A stretch of 64,000 bases of DNA from Pontibacter actiniarum (GCF_003585765.1 NZ_CP021235.1:4650001-4714000), one strand, 5' to 3'; counted from the first letter of the stretch, positions 27,263-35,854 are shown. Notes: generated from the sequence alone by a model not told the origin. Made by a program: numbers and translations.

Positions 27263-27733
27263 CTACAAGAGCCCTTCATCTGCCATGGAGTAGTACGTTT
27301 CGCTGGTGAGGATGATGTGGTCCAGCACGACAATGTCAAGCAGTTCCCCTCCCTGCTTCATTTTCTTTGTCAGCTGCAGGTCTGCTGCACTTGGTTTGGT
27401 GTTGCCAGAGGGGTGGTTGTGGCTGAGGATGATGGAGCTGGCGCAAGCTTTAAGTGCTGCTGCGAAGATTAATTTCGGATCAGCTACCGTGCCTGCTACC
27501 CCTCCTGTAGATAGCTCATAAATACCCAATACCCTATTGGCTCTGTTGAGCAGCATCACCTTGAACTGCTCTACAAACTCAATTTTTCCAGTATCCCAGC
27601 TTTGGCGGAGAACTTCAGCGCAGTCGGTAGAACTGGTTACTTGTGGACGCTCGGATGGCTTTACTTTAGAACGGTAGGTCAACTTGATTTCTGCTATTCT
27701 GTTCAATCCGGATTTTTTAGTCAGCTTTTCCAT
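27263..27733 (-). CDS. RadC-like JAB-domain protein
   Basis: 156 residues, a single JAB/MPN domain without the N-terminal HhH of chromosomal RadC. The zinc motif is intact: SHNHPSGNTKPSAAD, with His105, His107 and Asp118, and a catalytic Glu candidate (IEFVEQF) upstream. Short RadC-like proteins are a hallmark of integrated and conjugative elements. Their biochemical role is unsettled; DNA repair involvement has been disputed. The start codon is preceded by a 347-base gap holding a strong hairpin. Confidence 0.9.
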   Translation of the reverse strand: MEKLTKKSGLNRIAEIKLTYRSKVKPSERPQVTSSTDCAEVLRQSWDTGKIEFVEQFKVMLLNRANRVLGIYELSTGGVAGTVADPKLIFAAALKACASSIILSHNHPSGNTKPSAADLQLTKKMKQGGELLDIVVLDHIILTSETYYSMADEGLL

Positions 27734-27812
27734 AATCTTGCTCTTTTAAAGTGTTAGGAATTGATTATGGTGCCCTACCTGCCTGACGGACGGATTAAGG
27801 GCATAGGTGGAG

Positions 27813-27859
27813 CCTGAAAAAATGCGGAGGGCTCCCGCTGGGATACCCATTTTTTCAGG
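27813..27859. ncRNA. Structured hairpin in the gap before radC (candidate leader RNA)
   Basis: CCTGAAAAAATG and CATTTTTTCAGG form a perfect 12-bp stem. Between them two smaller hairpins can form (GCGGAG..CTCCCGC and GGGATACCC), giving a three-way-junction shape. It lies 80-126 bases upstream of the RadC start within 27734-28080, which has no other gene. It could be an untranslated leader element of radC, or a terminator for AbiEii that lies over 200 bases away. Low certainty on type. Confidence 0.35.
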
Positions 27860-28080
27860 ACTACCTTGTCCCATATCCGGGCGGAAGGCTAACTTTGCGC
27901 CGAAATGAATGACCTGGGCTTTTGCTTTGGAATGTCTTGAGCGGTGCTCCTTTAAGCTTATCTTTTTTTACTGCTCAACCTATTGCTTCAGCTTAAGAAT
28001 ATAGGGGGGAGCACAAGTTTTGCCCCAGTAAAGTGAGGGACGGTTGAGTGGGAGTATTTTAGGTGCCCGGTAGCTCCAAG

Positions 28081-29091
28081 CTATGCTACACTAGGCCTAT
28101 CATCTAGCTCAATTGCCCAGACAACGTTTGATAGCCTTTCTCTTATTTTAATTAAAGTGGCAAAAATAGCAGTATCGGCGGGCAGTGTGCCGTACACAAG
28201 GTTTTTAAAGCTACCATTGAAAGTCGGTTTCAGTTCCTCCCAAACGTTTTCCAGTTCACTAAAGATAAAAGCTTCCAAAGGGTGGTGCCGTAGCCAGCTG
28301 TTGTTATTTCTGAAGCTTATCACGTCATCTTGCCCTACCTTTAGAAGCATTTTATCGAAGTTGTCGGAGTTAAGGAAAGCAGTAAATTCCTCCTGTCCCA
28401 AAAGTACGTGCAGATCGTAGGTATGCCTTATCTTCTGCTTTAGGTTCTCCAACGGATATTCTCCGTAGGAGAACCGCACTAGGCTCATGATCTTTTCACA
28501 GATAGTTCGTGTGGGCTCCAGTGCCCGTACTTCAAATGGCATCAGCCCGTTCTCTTCAGCCAGAGCGCCCTGTTCGTTGCGCAACATCATGTCCCCAACA
28601 AATGAGTTTACTTTCCGAGTTGTATGAGGTTCAAAGTGTCCTAGCCATGTAGCCTCCACTACAATGGCATCCCTTACCTGACCGTAAGTCCCCTGAAACT
28701 CTTTCCCGTAGGAGTGCGCCGTTTTGCGGTTCATGCCCATTTTATGGGTCAGCCTCTCTATGCTTACTTCAGGTAATGCTGTGCCTACCACTTCGCTGAT
28801 GGTCCTGATCTTGGTGGTCAGCCTGTTGTTTGACTCTCCTTCACGTCTTAATACCGCCAAGTCTATGTCCTCCGAGAACCTCTCTATCAAGTGGTAGCAC
28901 TTGGAAAGTGCTGTTCCGCCCTTGAACACGGTATCGGTCCCAATAGCATGGTGGAAGATGGTGTGCAGGGCAAACGTCACCCAATAGTCCTTTTCCACAT
29001 ATATATCAGGAATGCCCATTTGCTGTGCCGTAAACTGAGCAGCCTGCCGGAAGAGTTGCTTGTTTAGGTGCAGTATCATCTTATGTTCCAT
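28081..29091 (-). CDS. AbiEii/AbiGii-family nucleotidyltransferase toxin
   Basis: 336 residues of the DUF1814 nucleotidyltransferase family. The first motif FKGGTALSKCY (56-66) and the second RFSEDIDLAV (71-80) with two Asp give the active site. C-terminal helices include YDLHVLLGQEEF. AbiEii toxins stop growth by modifying tRNA or another RNA with a nucleotide and mediate abortive phage infection as type IV systems. It overlaps the antitoxin gene upstream by 16 bases, the normal order. Confidence 0.93.
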   Translation of the reverse strand: MEHKMILHLNKQLFRQAAQFTAQQMGIPDIYVEKDYWVTFALHTIFHHAIGTDTVFKGGTALSKCYHLIERFSEDIDLAVLRREGESNNRLTTKIRTISEVVGTALPEVSIERLTHKMGMNRKTAHSYGKEFQGTYGQVRDAIVVEATWLGHFEPHTTRKVNSFVGDMMLRNEQGALAEENGLMPFEVRALEPTRTICEKIMSLVRFSYGEYPLENLKQKIRHTYDLHVLLGQEEFTAFLNSDNFDKMLLKVGQDDVISFRNNNSWLRHHPLEAFIFSELENVWEELKPTFNGSFKNLVYGTLPADTAIFATLIKIRERLSNVVWAIELDDRPSVA

Positions 29092-29801
29092 TTTTCGGAG
29101 GTGGTTAACGCCTTTCCCGCTCCTGACAGTTTGTAGGTGGTAATAGGGTTGAGTGTCCTGTAAAGCGATTCCGTCAGATGGTTATCGCCCAGCTCATCTA
29201 GCAGAGCTCCCAACAGGGCCTTGGTAGCGGGAGGGTACTTCAGCGCCAAACGGACCAGCAGGCTCTTATCCTTATCTGGTAATTGCTTTAGAATGGTTAG
29301 CAGACGTCTGCAAGAAGCTCCCACCGTGGCATCGGGGATCCTCTTAATGTAGCGTATGGCATCGAGCAGTTGCAATAATGGGATGTTCTCCTTGCTGATG
29401 GTGTTTTTCTGCCTAATGAAGGCAATGGTATAACGCTCCCGCTTAAAGGTGGGGCGAACATCATTCTTGCCTATCTGGATGGTATTGCTCACCTGCGTGG
29501 TCAAGCCAAGCCGGTTGTACATGCTGAAGCCGGTCAGGTAGCCGACAATTTTGCCGTCATCTTCTAACAGGTCCTTTACGACCTGTGACTCACTAGGCGC
29601 CAGTTCACCGAACGGAGTGATTTCGGGCTTGTAGTATTTACCTTTGGACAGCTTGGCTATCTTGCCTGATGCCACCATCCGGTTAAGCGCTTTGATGACC
29701 GCCTCCTTTTTGTCTGCCACTGCACCAAAATCTGTGTAGGTAAACACATAGCCGCGAGGTAGCCTGTCTATAGTGGATGCGATGGTTTCTGTTACGTTCA
29801 T
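29076..29801 (-). CDS. AbiEi-like antitoxin/repressor (DUF6088 family)
   Basis: 241 residues. The N-terminal winged helix (about 10-65), with LPRGYVFTYTDFGAVADKK and SKGKYYKP, is typical of the DUF6088/AbiEi group. A helical C-terminal part follows that neutralises the toxin in type IV systems. Family members repress their own operon by binding inverted repeats at the promoter, and such a repeat is present at 29838-29875. First gene of the pair. Confidence 0.9.
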   Translation of the reverse strand: MNVTETIASTIDRLPRGYVFTYTDFGAVADKKEAVIKALNRMVASGKIAKLSKGKYYKPEITPFGELAPSESQVVKDLLEDDGKIVGYLTGFSMYNRLGLTTQVSNTIQIGKNDVRPTFKRERYTIAFIRQKNTISKENIPLLQLLDAIRYIKRIPDATVGASCRRLLTILKQLPDKDKSLLVRLALKYPPATKALLGALLDELGDNHLTESLYRTLNPITTYKLSGAGKALTTSEKWNIR

Positions 29802-29837
29802 GCTTTACTTTTTACTTAAAGTATGCAAGTATACGAA

Positions 29838-29875
29838 TAAATGTCCAGTATTTTAGTAAAAAAACTGGACATTTA
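29838..29875 (-). promoter_or_regulatory. 12-bp palindromic operator at the AbiE promoter
   Basis: TAAATGTCCAGT, 14 bases, ACTGGACATTTA, perfect. It lies 37-74 bases upstream of the antitoxin ATG. On the minus strand TATACTTG at 29826-29833 resembles the Bacteroidota -7 box TAnnTTTG, putting the palindrome over the -33 region. Consistent with negative autoregulation by the AbiEi protein. Confidence 0.6.
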
Positions 29876-30159
29876 GAATGTGAAGATGATTTAAGCAAGG
29901 AGAATGTAATAGCCGTATAAAGCCTAGGAATGCGTGTAAGTATAAAGAGCTTAAAGGTGCTGCCTAAGAGTTAGACGAAATAAAAGAGCCGTAGGTATCA
30001 GCGGTACAGTTCTGACATAAAACAAAGTTAAGGAAATGACAAGCTGCCTCAGAAAAAAGAAAGGGGCATCAGGCGGAATTGAAATTACTAAACAGACGGT
30101 GTTTTGTGGATGAGGAGACTATTAAATAGCGGCTATTCGTGTGCAAATTGTGTGCACAT
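29876..30159. other. Gene-free junction between AbiE and tRNA-Arg
   Basis: No gene is seen. Near the right end GTGTGCA is directly repeated (30139 and 30151) with TGTGCACA, 10-30 bases before the tRNA terminator; these could be integrase arm sites of the island end. Otherwise unremarkable. Confidence 0.3.
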
Positions 30160-30196
30160 AAAAAAAGCCACTTAGCGATTTTACTCGTAAGTGGCT
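30160..30196 (-). terminator. Terminator of tRNA-Arg
   Basis: On the minus strand a perfect 9-bp stem AGCCACTTA..TAAGTGGCT with a 13-base loop is followed by a run of T. It begins 11 bases after the tRNA 3' end. Confidence 0.75.
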
Positions 30197-30206
30197 GATT
30201 TTCAAG

Positions 30207-30280
30207 TGGTCGCGAAGGGAGTCGAACCCCTAACCTTCTGATTCGTAGTCAGATGCTCTATCCAGTTGAGCTACGTGACC
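30207..30280 (-). tRNA. tRNA-Arg (anticodon ACG)
   Basis: A 74-base cloverleaf: acceptor 5' strand GGTCACG, D arm GCTC..GAGC, anticodon stem TCTGA/TCAGA with loop CTACGAA (anticodon ACG, read as ICG), T arm with GGTTCGACT, and 3' strand CGCGACC with discriminator A. No CCA is encoded. The acceptor stem has one A-C mismatch (5:68) where a T would restore pairing; that could reflect a 3' end replaced by an inserted island. The 3' end faces the accessory region to the left. Confidence 0.9.
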
Positions 30281-30346
30281 GTTTTCCGTTATTGTGATGC
30301 AAAGTAAAGGCCTTTTTTCTTTATACGCAAGCCCTCTTCAAAAAAA

Positions 30347-31069
30347 TTATTCATTTTTTGCCGCCGCTTTCCGCAGGGAGCGCTTTAAAGCCTTGTCGAA
30401 CAGGAAGTAAAGGCCTCCGATAGAAATAACAATTAACGCCACCATCAGGATCTGGCCGCTGCGCCCGCTATCGGGGTTCTGCAGGGCCTGCACCACATCG
30501 CGTGCCTGCGTGCCCACCCAAAAGAAGAAAACTGTGCGCGGTAGCATGCCCACGATGCTCGCCAGGAAAAACTTCCGCTTGTCAATCTGCAGCAGCGAAA
30601 GCACGAAGTTCATCAATGCGAAGGGCAGCACCGGCGAGATGCGCGTCAGGAAGATCAGGCTCCAGCTTTCGCTGCGTAGCTCCTGCATCAGTGCCCGTGC
30701 CTTATCGAAGCGGTTCAGGAAGCTCATCATTTTGCCATGGTCCACAAACTGAGCAATGCTGTAGCCGATCAGCGCGGCGATGCCATACGACACCACAATG
30801 CCGGCAAAGCCGCTCCAGCCCAGGTAAAAGCCGCTCACCAGGGCCACAAAGGTAGTTGGCGTAAGCGCCAGGGCCATGGTAACCGAAATAACGGCGAAGT
30901 ACAGCAGCATCTCCCACACCGACAGCCCCTGCAGCAGCCCCTGGTAGTTGTAGAGTACTACAGCCGCTGTTGAGCTCACCACCACCGGCACCACGACCAG
31001 CAGGAGCATGGAAACAAACGTTGAGGCATTTTCGCGTATAAAGCTTCGCAGGTACGGGAGTGACTTCAT
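30347..31069 (-). CDS. TVP38/TMEM64-family membrane protein (VTT domain)
   Basis: 240 residues from MKSLPYLRSFI; the longer open frame upstream overlaps the promoter region of the next gene and looks non-coding. About five to six membrane segments. The VTT/SNARE-associated core shows FVALVSGFYLGWSGFAG and LIFLTRISPVLPFALMNF, the family's G-x-x-x-G and R-x-x-P motifs. Relatives are DedA-like proteins implicated in lipid scrambling or envelope homeostasis. It is separated from tRNA-Arg by 66 bases and is the first core gene right of the island. Confidence 0.85.
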   Translation of the reverse strand: MKSLPYLRSFIRENASTFVSMLLLVVVPVVVSSTAAVVLYNYQGLLQGLSVWEMLLYFAVISVTMALALTPTTFVALVSGFYLGWSGFAGIVVSYGIAALIGYSIAQFVDHGKMMSFLNRFDKARALMQELRSESWSLIFLTRISPVLPFALMNFVLSLLQIDKRKFFLASIVGMLPRTVFFFWVGTQARDVVQALQNPDSGRSGQILMVALIVISIGGLYFLFDKALKRSLRKAAAKNE

Positions 31070-31305
31070 GTAGGGTAAACGTGTTGGTGCTGTTAAGGAC
31101 ATAGACGAAACACAAAGGACAAAAGATTTTCGCGGGTTTAAAAGTGCTGTTAGCAGGGCAAGGGGCGGAGCAGGCACTGCCTTAACACTTCGGGGGGATT
31201 TTTTTAACTTGCAGGAACGCTCCCCCGGCCAAACCGGTGCCGTATATGTGGCACAGCGGCAGGAGGAGGGGAGTATTATTCTTTCATAAGTATAAAACAC
31301 AACCT

Positions 31306-32445
31306 ATGAAATTCGGAACAAAAGCTATACATGCTGGCGTGGAGCCAGACCCGAGCACAGGCGCTATCATGACGCCTATTTACCAAACCTCCACCTATGT
31401 GCAGCGCTCCCCCGGAGACCACAAGGGCTACGAATACTCCCGCACGCACAACCCAACCCGCACCCAGCTGCAGAATGCGCTGGCGGCGCTGGAGAACGGC
31501 AAGCACGGCCTCTGCTTCTCTTCGGGCATGGCCGCTGTGGACGCCATCATGAAAATGCTGAAGCCCGGCGACGAGGTGATCTCTACCAACGACCTGTACG
31601 GAGGCAGCTACCGCATCTTCACCAAAATCTTCCGTAACTACGGCCTTAAGTTCCATTTCACCAACATGCAGGAGCTGAGCAACGTGGAAGGGTTGATCAA
31701 CGAAAACACAAAGATGATCTGGGTGGAGACGCCAACCAACCCGCTGCTCAACATCCTCGACATCAAGGCCTACGCTGACATGGCTAAAAAGCACAACCTG
31801 CTGCTGGTGGCGGATAACACGTTCGCCACGCCGTACCTGCAAACGCCGTTGGATTTGGGCGCTGACATTGTGATGCACTCGCTCACCAAGTACATGGGCG
31901 GCCACTCGGATGTAGTGATGGGCGCGGTTGTCGTAAAAGACGACGGCCTGAACCAGCAGCTGGCCTTTATCCAGAACTCCTGCGGTGCCACCCCGGGGCC
32001 GCAGGACTGCTTCCTGGTGCTGCGCGGCCTGAAGACCCTGCACCTGCGCATGGAGCGCCACTGCCAGAACGGCCGTCAGGTGGCGGAGTACCTGAAAGGG
32101 CACCCAAAGGTAGGGAAGGTGTACTGGCCGGGCTTTGAGGAGCACCCGAACCACGAGGTAGCCCAAAAGCAGATGCGCGACTTCGGTGGCATGGTGTCGT
32201 TTGAGCTGAAAGGCGATAATGTGGACGACGCGACGCGCCTGCTGGAGAACCTGAAGTTGTTTGCACTGGCGGAGTCTCTGGGCGGCGTAGAGTCGCTGTG
32301 CGGGCACCCAGCCACCATGACGCATGCCAGCATTCCGCGCGAAGACCGCATGAAGGCGGGCCTGAGCGACACCTTGATTCGCCTGAGCGTGGGCGTGGAA
32401 GATGCCGAAGACCTGATTGCCGACCTGGAGCAAGCCATCGGTTAG
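31306..32445 (+). CDS. Cystathionine gamma-synthase/lyase family PLP enzyme
   Basis: 379 residues from MKFGTKAIHAG, the conserved start of the family; 23 further upstream codons are open but implausible. PLP lysine in MHSLTKYMGGHSDV, N-terminal YEYSRTHNPTR phosphate-binding segment, SSGMAA loop, VETPTNP and the C-terminal LAESLGGVESL..HPATMTH. Function in trans-sulfuration: condensing O-acyl-homoserine with cysteine, or cleaving cystathionine. The sequence alone does not separate MetB from MetC or CGL. A strong terminator follows at 32487. The 236-base upstream gap shows no clear riboswitch. Confidence 0.92.
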   Translation: MKFGTKAIHAGVEPDPSTGAIMTPIYQTSTYVQRSPGDHKGYEYSRTHNPTRTQLQNALAALENGKHGLCFSSGMAAVDAIMKMLKPGDEVISTNDLYGGSYRIFTKIFRNYGLKFHFTNMQELSNVEGLINENTKMIWVETPTNPLLNILDIKAYADMAKKHNLLLVADNTFATPYLQTPLDLGADIVMHSLTKYMGGHSDVVMGAVVVKDDGLNQQLAFIQNSCGATPGPQDCFLVLRGLKTLHLRMERHCQNGRQVAEYLKGHPKVGKVYWPGFEEHPNHEVAQKQMRDFGGMVSFELKGDNVDDATRLLENLKLFALAESLGGVESLCGHPATMTHASIPREDRMKAGLSDTLIRLSVGVEDAEDLIADLEQAIG

Positions 32446-32486
32446 CTTGCAGGGGCACAAGACGCCAGGCTTTCTTGTACATGAGG

Positions 32487-32525
32487 GCGCGCCGCCTGCT
32501 GGTAAAGCAGGCGGCGCGTCTTTTT
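32487..32525 (+). terminator. Rho-independent terminator after the PLP enzyme gene
   Basis: 13-bp GC-rich stem (CGCGCCGCCTGCT and its complement) with loop GGTAA, then CTTTTT. Confidence 0.85.
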
Positions 32526-32611
32526 AGAGCGTTTTAACGCGGCCCATCTTTGTGCACACCCGGCACGTAAGCAATCTTACAGGTTCGTCTTACATCTTTT
32601 TCTAACGTCTA

Positions 32612-33136
32612 GTGTCCGAAAAAAACATCGTCTACAGGGAGCGGCAGCGGTTCAGCCAGTTTTGGCTGTGGGTGGTGGTGCTGGGGGTGGCCAGTATCTT
32701 CTGGGTGGGCTTTGTGTCTCAGGTGCTGTGCGGCGGCGCGCTGGGCAGCCATCCGGCGTCCGTGCCGGGGCTTACGCTGCTGTTTGTGCTGCTGGGCTTG
32801 GGCTTGCCCTTTTTCTTTTACCGCATGTCGCTCACAACAGAGGTGCAGCCGGGGGAGGTGCGGGTGCGCTTCTGGCCTTTTCACCTGCGCCCGGTTAAAA
32901 TCCCGCTGCACCTGGTCCGCGACTACGAGTTGGTTACCTACAACCCCATCAGCGACTACGGTGGCTGGGGCATACGCTGGAGCTGGAAGGGCAGGGCCTA
33001 CAACGTGTCGGGCAATAAAGGCGTGCAGCTCCACTTCTACAATAAGAAACCCCTGCTCATCGGCTCGCAGCGGGCACAGGAGCTGTTCCGGGCGATAGGG
33101 GAGGCCAAGCAGATGGCGGGCAGAGCGGGCCTGTAA
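32612..33136 (+). CDS. Small membrane protein with PH-like soluble part
   Basis: 174 residues. It begins with GTG; an in-frame TAA lies three codons upstream and no ATG start exists. Two membrane helices (about 17-39 and 55-75) are followed by a soluble domain of about 95 residues rich in Arg and Trp (WGIRWSWKGRAYNVSGNKGV) that ends in QRAQELFRAI, like the PH-like domains of small Bacteroidota membrane proteins. No named function. Confidence 0.75.
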   Translation: MSEKNIVYRERQRFSQFWLWVVVLGVASIFWVGFVSQVLCGGALGSHPASVPGLTLLFVLLGLGLPFFFYRMSLTTEVQPGEVRVRFWPFHLRPVKIPLHLVRDYELVTYNPISDYGGWGIRWSWKGRAYNVSGNKGVQLHFYNKKPLLIGSQRAQELFRAIGEAKQMAGRAGL

Positions 33137-33152
33137 GCACAGGCAAGGGCAC

Positions 33153-33186
33153 AAAAAAAGCCGGTGGCTCCGAAGAGGCACCGGCT
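33153..33186 (-). terminator. Terminator of the OmpA lipoprotein gene
   Basis: AGCCGGTG..CACCGGCT stem with inner CTC/GAG and GAA-type loop; on the minus strand it is followed by seven T. Confidence 0.8.
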
Positions 33187-33208
33187 TCCTGTATTGAAGA
33201 GGTATGTA

Positions 33209-33919
33209 CTAGGCTTTGATGCCCAGGATTTTGTAAACCTCTGTAAAGTCTGGAGTCAGGATGATTTCAGTGCGGCGGTTTTTAGCTTTCGCCTCAGCAG
33301 TACGTCCTGTGTCAACCGGCATGTAGAAAGCACGGCCAGCAGGCGTTACTCTGTCCGGAGACAGGCCTTTTTCTGTCATCAGACGGGTGATCTCAGTGGC
33401 ACGCAGCACACTCAGGTCCCAGTTGTCAGTCAGGTACTTCATACCGTTCATTACCGAAACGTCATCTGTGTGGCCTTCTACCATTACACCAACTTCCTGG
33501 TTCTTCTTCAGTACGCTTACCAGCTGGTCAATCGCTTTCTTGCCTCCTGGGTTTACTTTGGTGCTACCTGTAGGGAACAACAGCTTATCAGACATAGACA
33601 CGTATACTTTGCCGTCTCTCACTGATACGCTCAGGTCGCCTTGGTTAAAGCCTTGCAGGGCAGTGTTCACCTCGTTCTTCAGGTTGTCGAGGATCTTCTG
33701 CTGCTCGTTCATGGCACGCTCCATGTCAGCTAGTTTCTGCTCGCGGTCTTTCAGAGAAGAAGACAGCTCGTCTACCTTTGCTTTAGAGGCAGCCAGCTCA
33801 CGCTCCTGCGCTTCTTTGCTAGCCTGCAGGTCTTCGTATTTCTTTGAGGAAACGCAAGATACCATCATCGTGGAGCCTAATGCCAGCGCCAGAGATGCTT
33901 TGAAGAAGTTGAATTTCAT
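33209..33919 (-). CDS. OmpA-family lipoprotein
   Basis: 236 residues. Signal peptide with lipobox MVSC (Cys 22), a long coiled coil (about 27-90: SKEAQERELAASKAKVDELS), then an OmpA C-terminal peptidoglycan-binding domain (about 105-225) with VMVEGHTDD, LSVLRATEI and the binding-site motif NRRTEIIL. Such Pal/YiaD-like proteins tether the outer membrane to the cell wall. It is monocistronic with its own terminator. Confidence 0.92.
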   Translation of the reverse strand: MKFNFFKASLALALGSTMMVSCVSSKKYEDLQASKEAQERELAASKAKVDELSSSLKDREQKLADMERAMNEQQKILDNLKNEVNTALQGFNQGDLSVSVRDGKVYVSMSDKLLFPTGSTKVNPGGKKAIDQLVSVLKKNQEVGVMVEGHTDDVSVMNGMKYLTDNWDLSVLRATEITRLMTEKGLSPDRVTPAGRAFYMPVDTGRTAEAKAKNRRTEIILTPDFTEVYKILGIKA

Positions 33920-34085
33920 GGGTGTTAGTTAATAGTTGTTTGGATAATGTTTGAGAATATAGGTTACAAATATGGTAAAAGATAAGGCTGCAAGCCAACA
34001 AAACTCTATAAAAACCAATAATTTACCGTGCGTTTCTGTTCCAGAACGGCGACTTCTTTAGAATATTGTACAGGAGCTATATTTT

Positions 34086-34658
34086 TTACAAGGTATTTAT
34101 TTCATTTGCCTGTGCCTCGGTAAGATACAGCCGGCGCAGGCGCGGCTGCAGAAACCAAATGCCCAGTGGCAGCAGCAGGAAAAAGAAATAAGTCCCTGCA
34201 AACTCCCCGAAATCAACCGCTCGCTGCTGCTCTACTTCTACCAATAATCGAGCCATAAAATATACTATATAGAGATAACAAAGTGTAGCCAGCAAGTGCA
34301 GCGGCACCAGCAGCACCAGCATGCCCAGGGGCAAAGTGCCGCCCACCACGCTTTCCCGCACAAGGGCCAGCGTGTAGACCAGCAGCAGGGTGTAGAGCAG
34401 CAGGTACAGCGTGCCCAGGTGAAAGTATAGCGGCGCGGGTTTTATACTTGCCGGCAGCCTCCTGCGCAGCCAAAGCCCCGTTTGCCACAGCCAGAGCGTG
34501 TACACCGTGGCGGGCAGGGCGTCGATCAGCATGGCCACGGCATCGCCGGTGCGTACGTTCAGGGCATCAAGCAGGGCCAACAGGCCGTACTGCACCAGAA
34601 ACGGAAGAACGAAGAGAAGCAGGAAAGCCTGCCAATGGCGTAGCCGGAGTAAAAACAT
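34086..34658 (-). CDS. Unknown polytopic membrane protein
   Basis: 190 residues from MFLLRLRHWQ; an ATG 10 codons earlier (34688) is possible. Five to six hydrophobic segments, including AFLLLFVLPFLVQYGLLALL and YLLLYTLLLVYTLALV, and a C-terminal FFLLLPLGIWFLQPRLRRLY. This type is frequent in Hymenobacteraceae and Flavobacteria as a hypothetical protein. No catalytic motif is visible. Confidence 0.7.
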   Translation of the reverse strand: MFLLRLRHWQAFLLLFVLPFLVQYGLLALLDALNVRTGDAVAMLIDALPATVYTLWLWQTGLWLRRRLPASIKPAPLYFHLGTLYLLLYTLLLVYTLALVRESVVGGTLPLGMLVLLVPLHLLATLCYLYIVYFMARLLVEVEQQRAVDFGEFAGTYFFFLLLPLGIWFLQPRLRRLYLTEAQANEINTL

Positions 34659-34766
34659 AGGTGCGGGGATGATGGGTACAGGCGGCAAGTTGAGGATTTT
34701 GTTCTACATACGCCAAAAAGCCTTATCTTAACAGGGTATTAACGAACTGCACAAGTACACCGAAAC

Positions 34767-35798
34767 ATGAAAAAGAGCTTATACTTGCTGTGCCTGTTTC
34801 TGCTTACGGCCTTTGTGAGCATGGCACAGGGGAAACCCGATTACAGTAAAATAACGCTGGTGATACACGGCGGGGCCGGCACCATTACCCGCGCCAACAT
34901 GACGCCGGAGAAAGAGAAGGCGTACCGCGAAAAACTGAACGAGGCGCTGCAGGTTGGCTACGGTGTGCTGAAGAAAGGCGGCACCAGCATGGATGCCGTA
35001 GAGGCTACGATACATGTGATGGAAAACTCGCCGCTGTTTAACGCAGGCAAGGGGGCGGTTTTCACCAACGAAGGCAAAAACGAGATGGACGCCGCCATGA
35101 TGGACGGCAAAACGCTGCAGGCCGGCTCCGTGGCCAGTGTAACCACCATTAAAAACCCTATATCGGCGGCGCGTGCCGTTATGGAGAAGTCGGAGCACGT
35201 GATGATGATCGGGGACGGGGCCGAGAAGTTCGCCAAAATGAACGGCGTAGAGATTGTGGACCCGTCGTACTTTTACACCGAAACGCGCTTCAACCAACTG
35301 CAGAAAATAAAGGGGGAGGAGAAAACGCAGCTGGACCACGACGGCGGCACCAGCAGCAGCGAGAATATTTTTACAGAGGGCAACAAGTTCGGCACCGTGG
35401 GCTGTGTGGCGCTGGATGCCTACGGCAACCTGGCGGCAGGAACCTCTACCGGCGGCATGACCAACAAGCGCTACGGCCGGGTGGGCGATGCCCCGATCAT
35501 CGGTGCCGGCACGTACGCCGACAACAGCACCTGCGCCGTATCGGCAACCGGGCACGGGGAGTACTTTATCCGCAACGTGGTGGCCCACGATATTGCCGCC
35601 CTGATGGCCTACAAAGGATGGCCTGTGCAGAAGGCCGCTGAGGAGGTGGTGATGAAGAAGCTGGTGGGCCGCGGCGGCGAAGGCGGTGTTATTGCCCTCG
35701 ACAAAAACGGTAACGTGGCCATGCCCTTCAACTCGGCGGGGATGTACCGCGGCTTCATGAAGAACGGCAAAGCCGAAGTGTACATCTACAAAGACTAA
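34767..35798 (+). CDS. Isoaspartyl peptidase / plant-type L-asparaginase
   Basis: 343 residues with a signal peptide (cleaved after SMAQ, about residue 21), so periplasmic. N-terminal-nucleophile hydrolase family: VIHGGAGTI, the loop SPLFNAGKGAVF, and the autocleavage site KFGTVGCVALD where Thr becomes the N-terminal nucleophile of the beta subunit, followed by TSTGGMTNK and GRVGDAPIIGAGTYAD. It cleaves isoaspartyl dipeptides or asparagine. Monocistronic, with a bidirectional terminator downstream. Confidence 0.93.
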   Translation: MKKSLYLLCLFLLTAFVSMAQGKPDYSKITLVIHGGAGTITRANMTPEKEKAYREKLNEALQVGYGVLKKGGTSMDAVEATIHVMENSPLFNAGKGAVFTNEGKNEMDAAMMDGKTLQAGSVASVTTIKNPISAARAVMEKSEHVMMIGDGAEKFAKMNGVEIVDPSYFYTETRFNQLQKIKGEEKTQLDHDGGTSSSENIFTEGNKFGTVGCVALDAYGNLAAGTSTGGMTNKRYGRVGDAPIIGAGTYADNSTCAVSATGHGEYFIRNVVAHDIAALMAYKGWPVQKAAEEVVMKKLVGRGGEGGVIALDKNGNVAMPFNSAGMYRGFMKNGKAEVYIYKD

Positions 35799-35816
35799 GC
35801 AGACCGGCTTAAATAG

Positions 35817-35854
35817 AAAAAGGGGCGGGAGGCGTGGTTCTCCCGCCCCTTTTT
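35817..35854. terminator. Bidirectional terminator
   Basis: AAAAAGGGGCGGGAG, an 8-base loop, CTCCCGCCCCTTTTT. It serves the peptidase gene on the plus strand and the SpoIIAA-like gene on the minus strand. Confidence 0.88.

Noticed and set aside
31070..31305. SAM riboswitch upstream of the trans-sulfuration enzyme
   Set aside because: I looked for SAM-I and SAM-II consensus pieces and found only an imperfect G/C-run inverted repeat.
31276..32460. 394-codon open frame antisense to the PLP enzyme gene
   Set aside because: It mirrors the coding frame of a well-recognised enzyme, has biased His/Val/Gln content and no domain; a by-product of GC-rich codon use.
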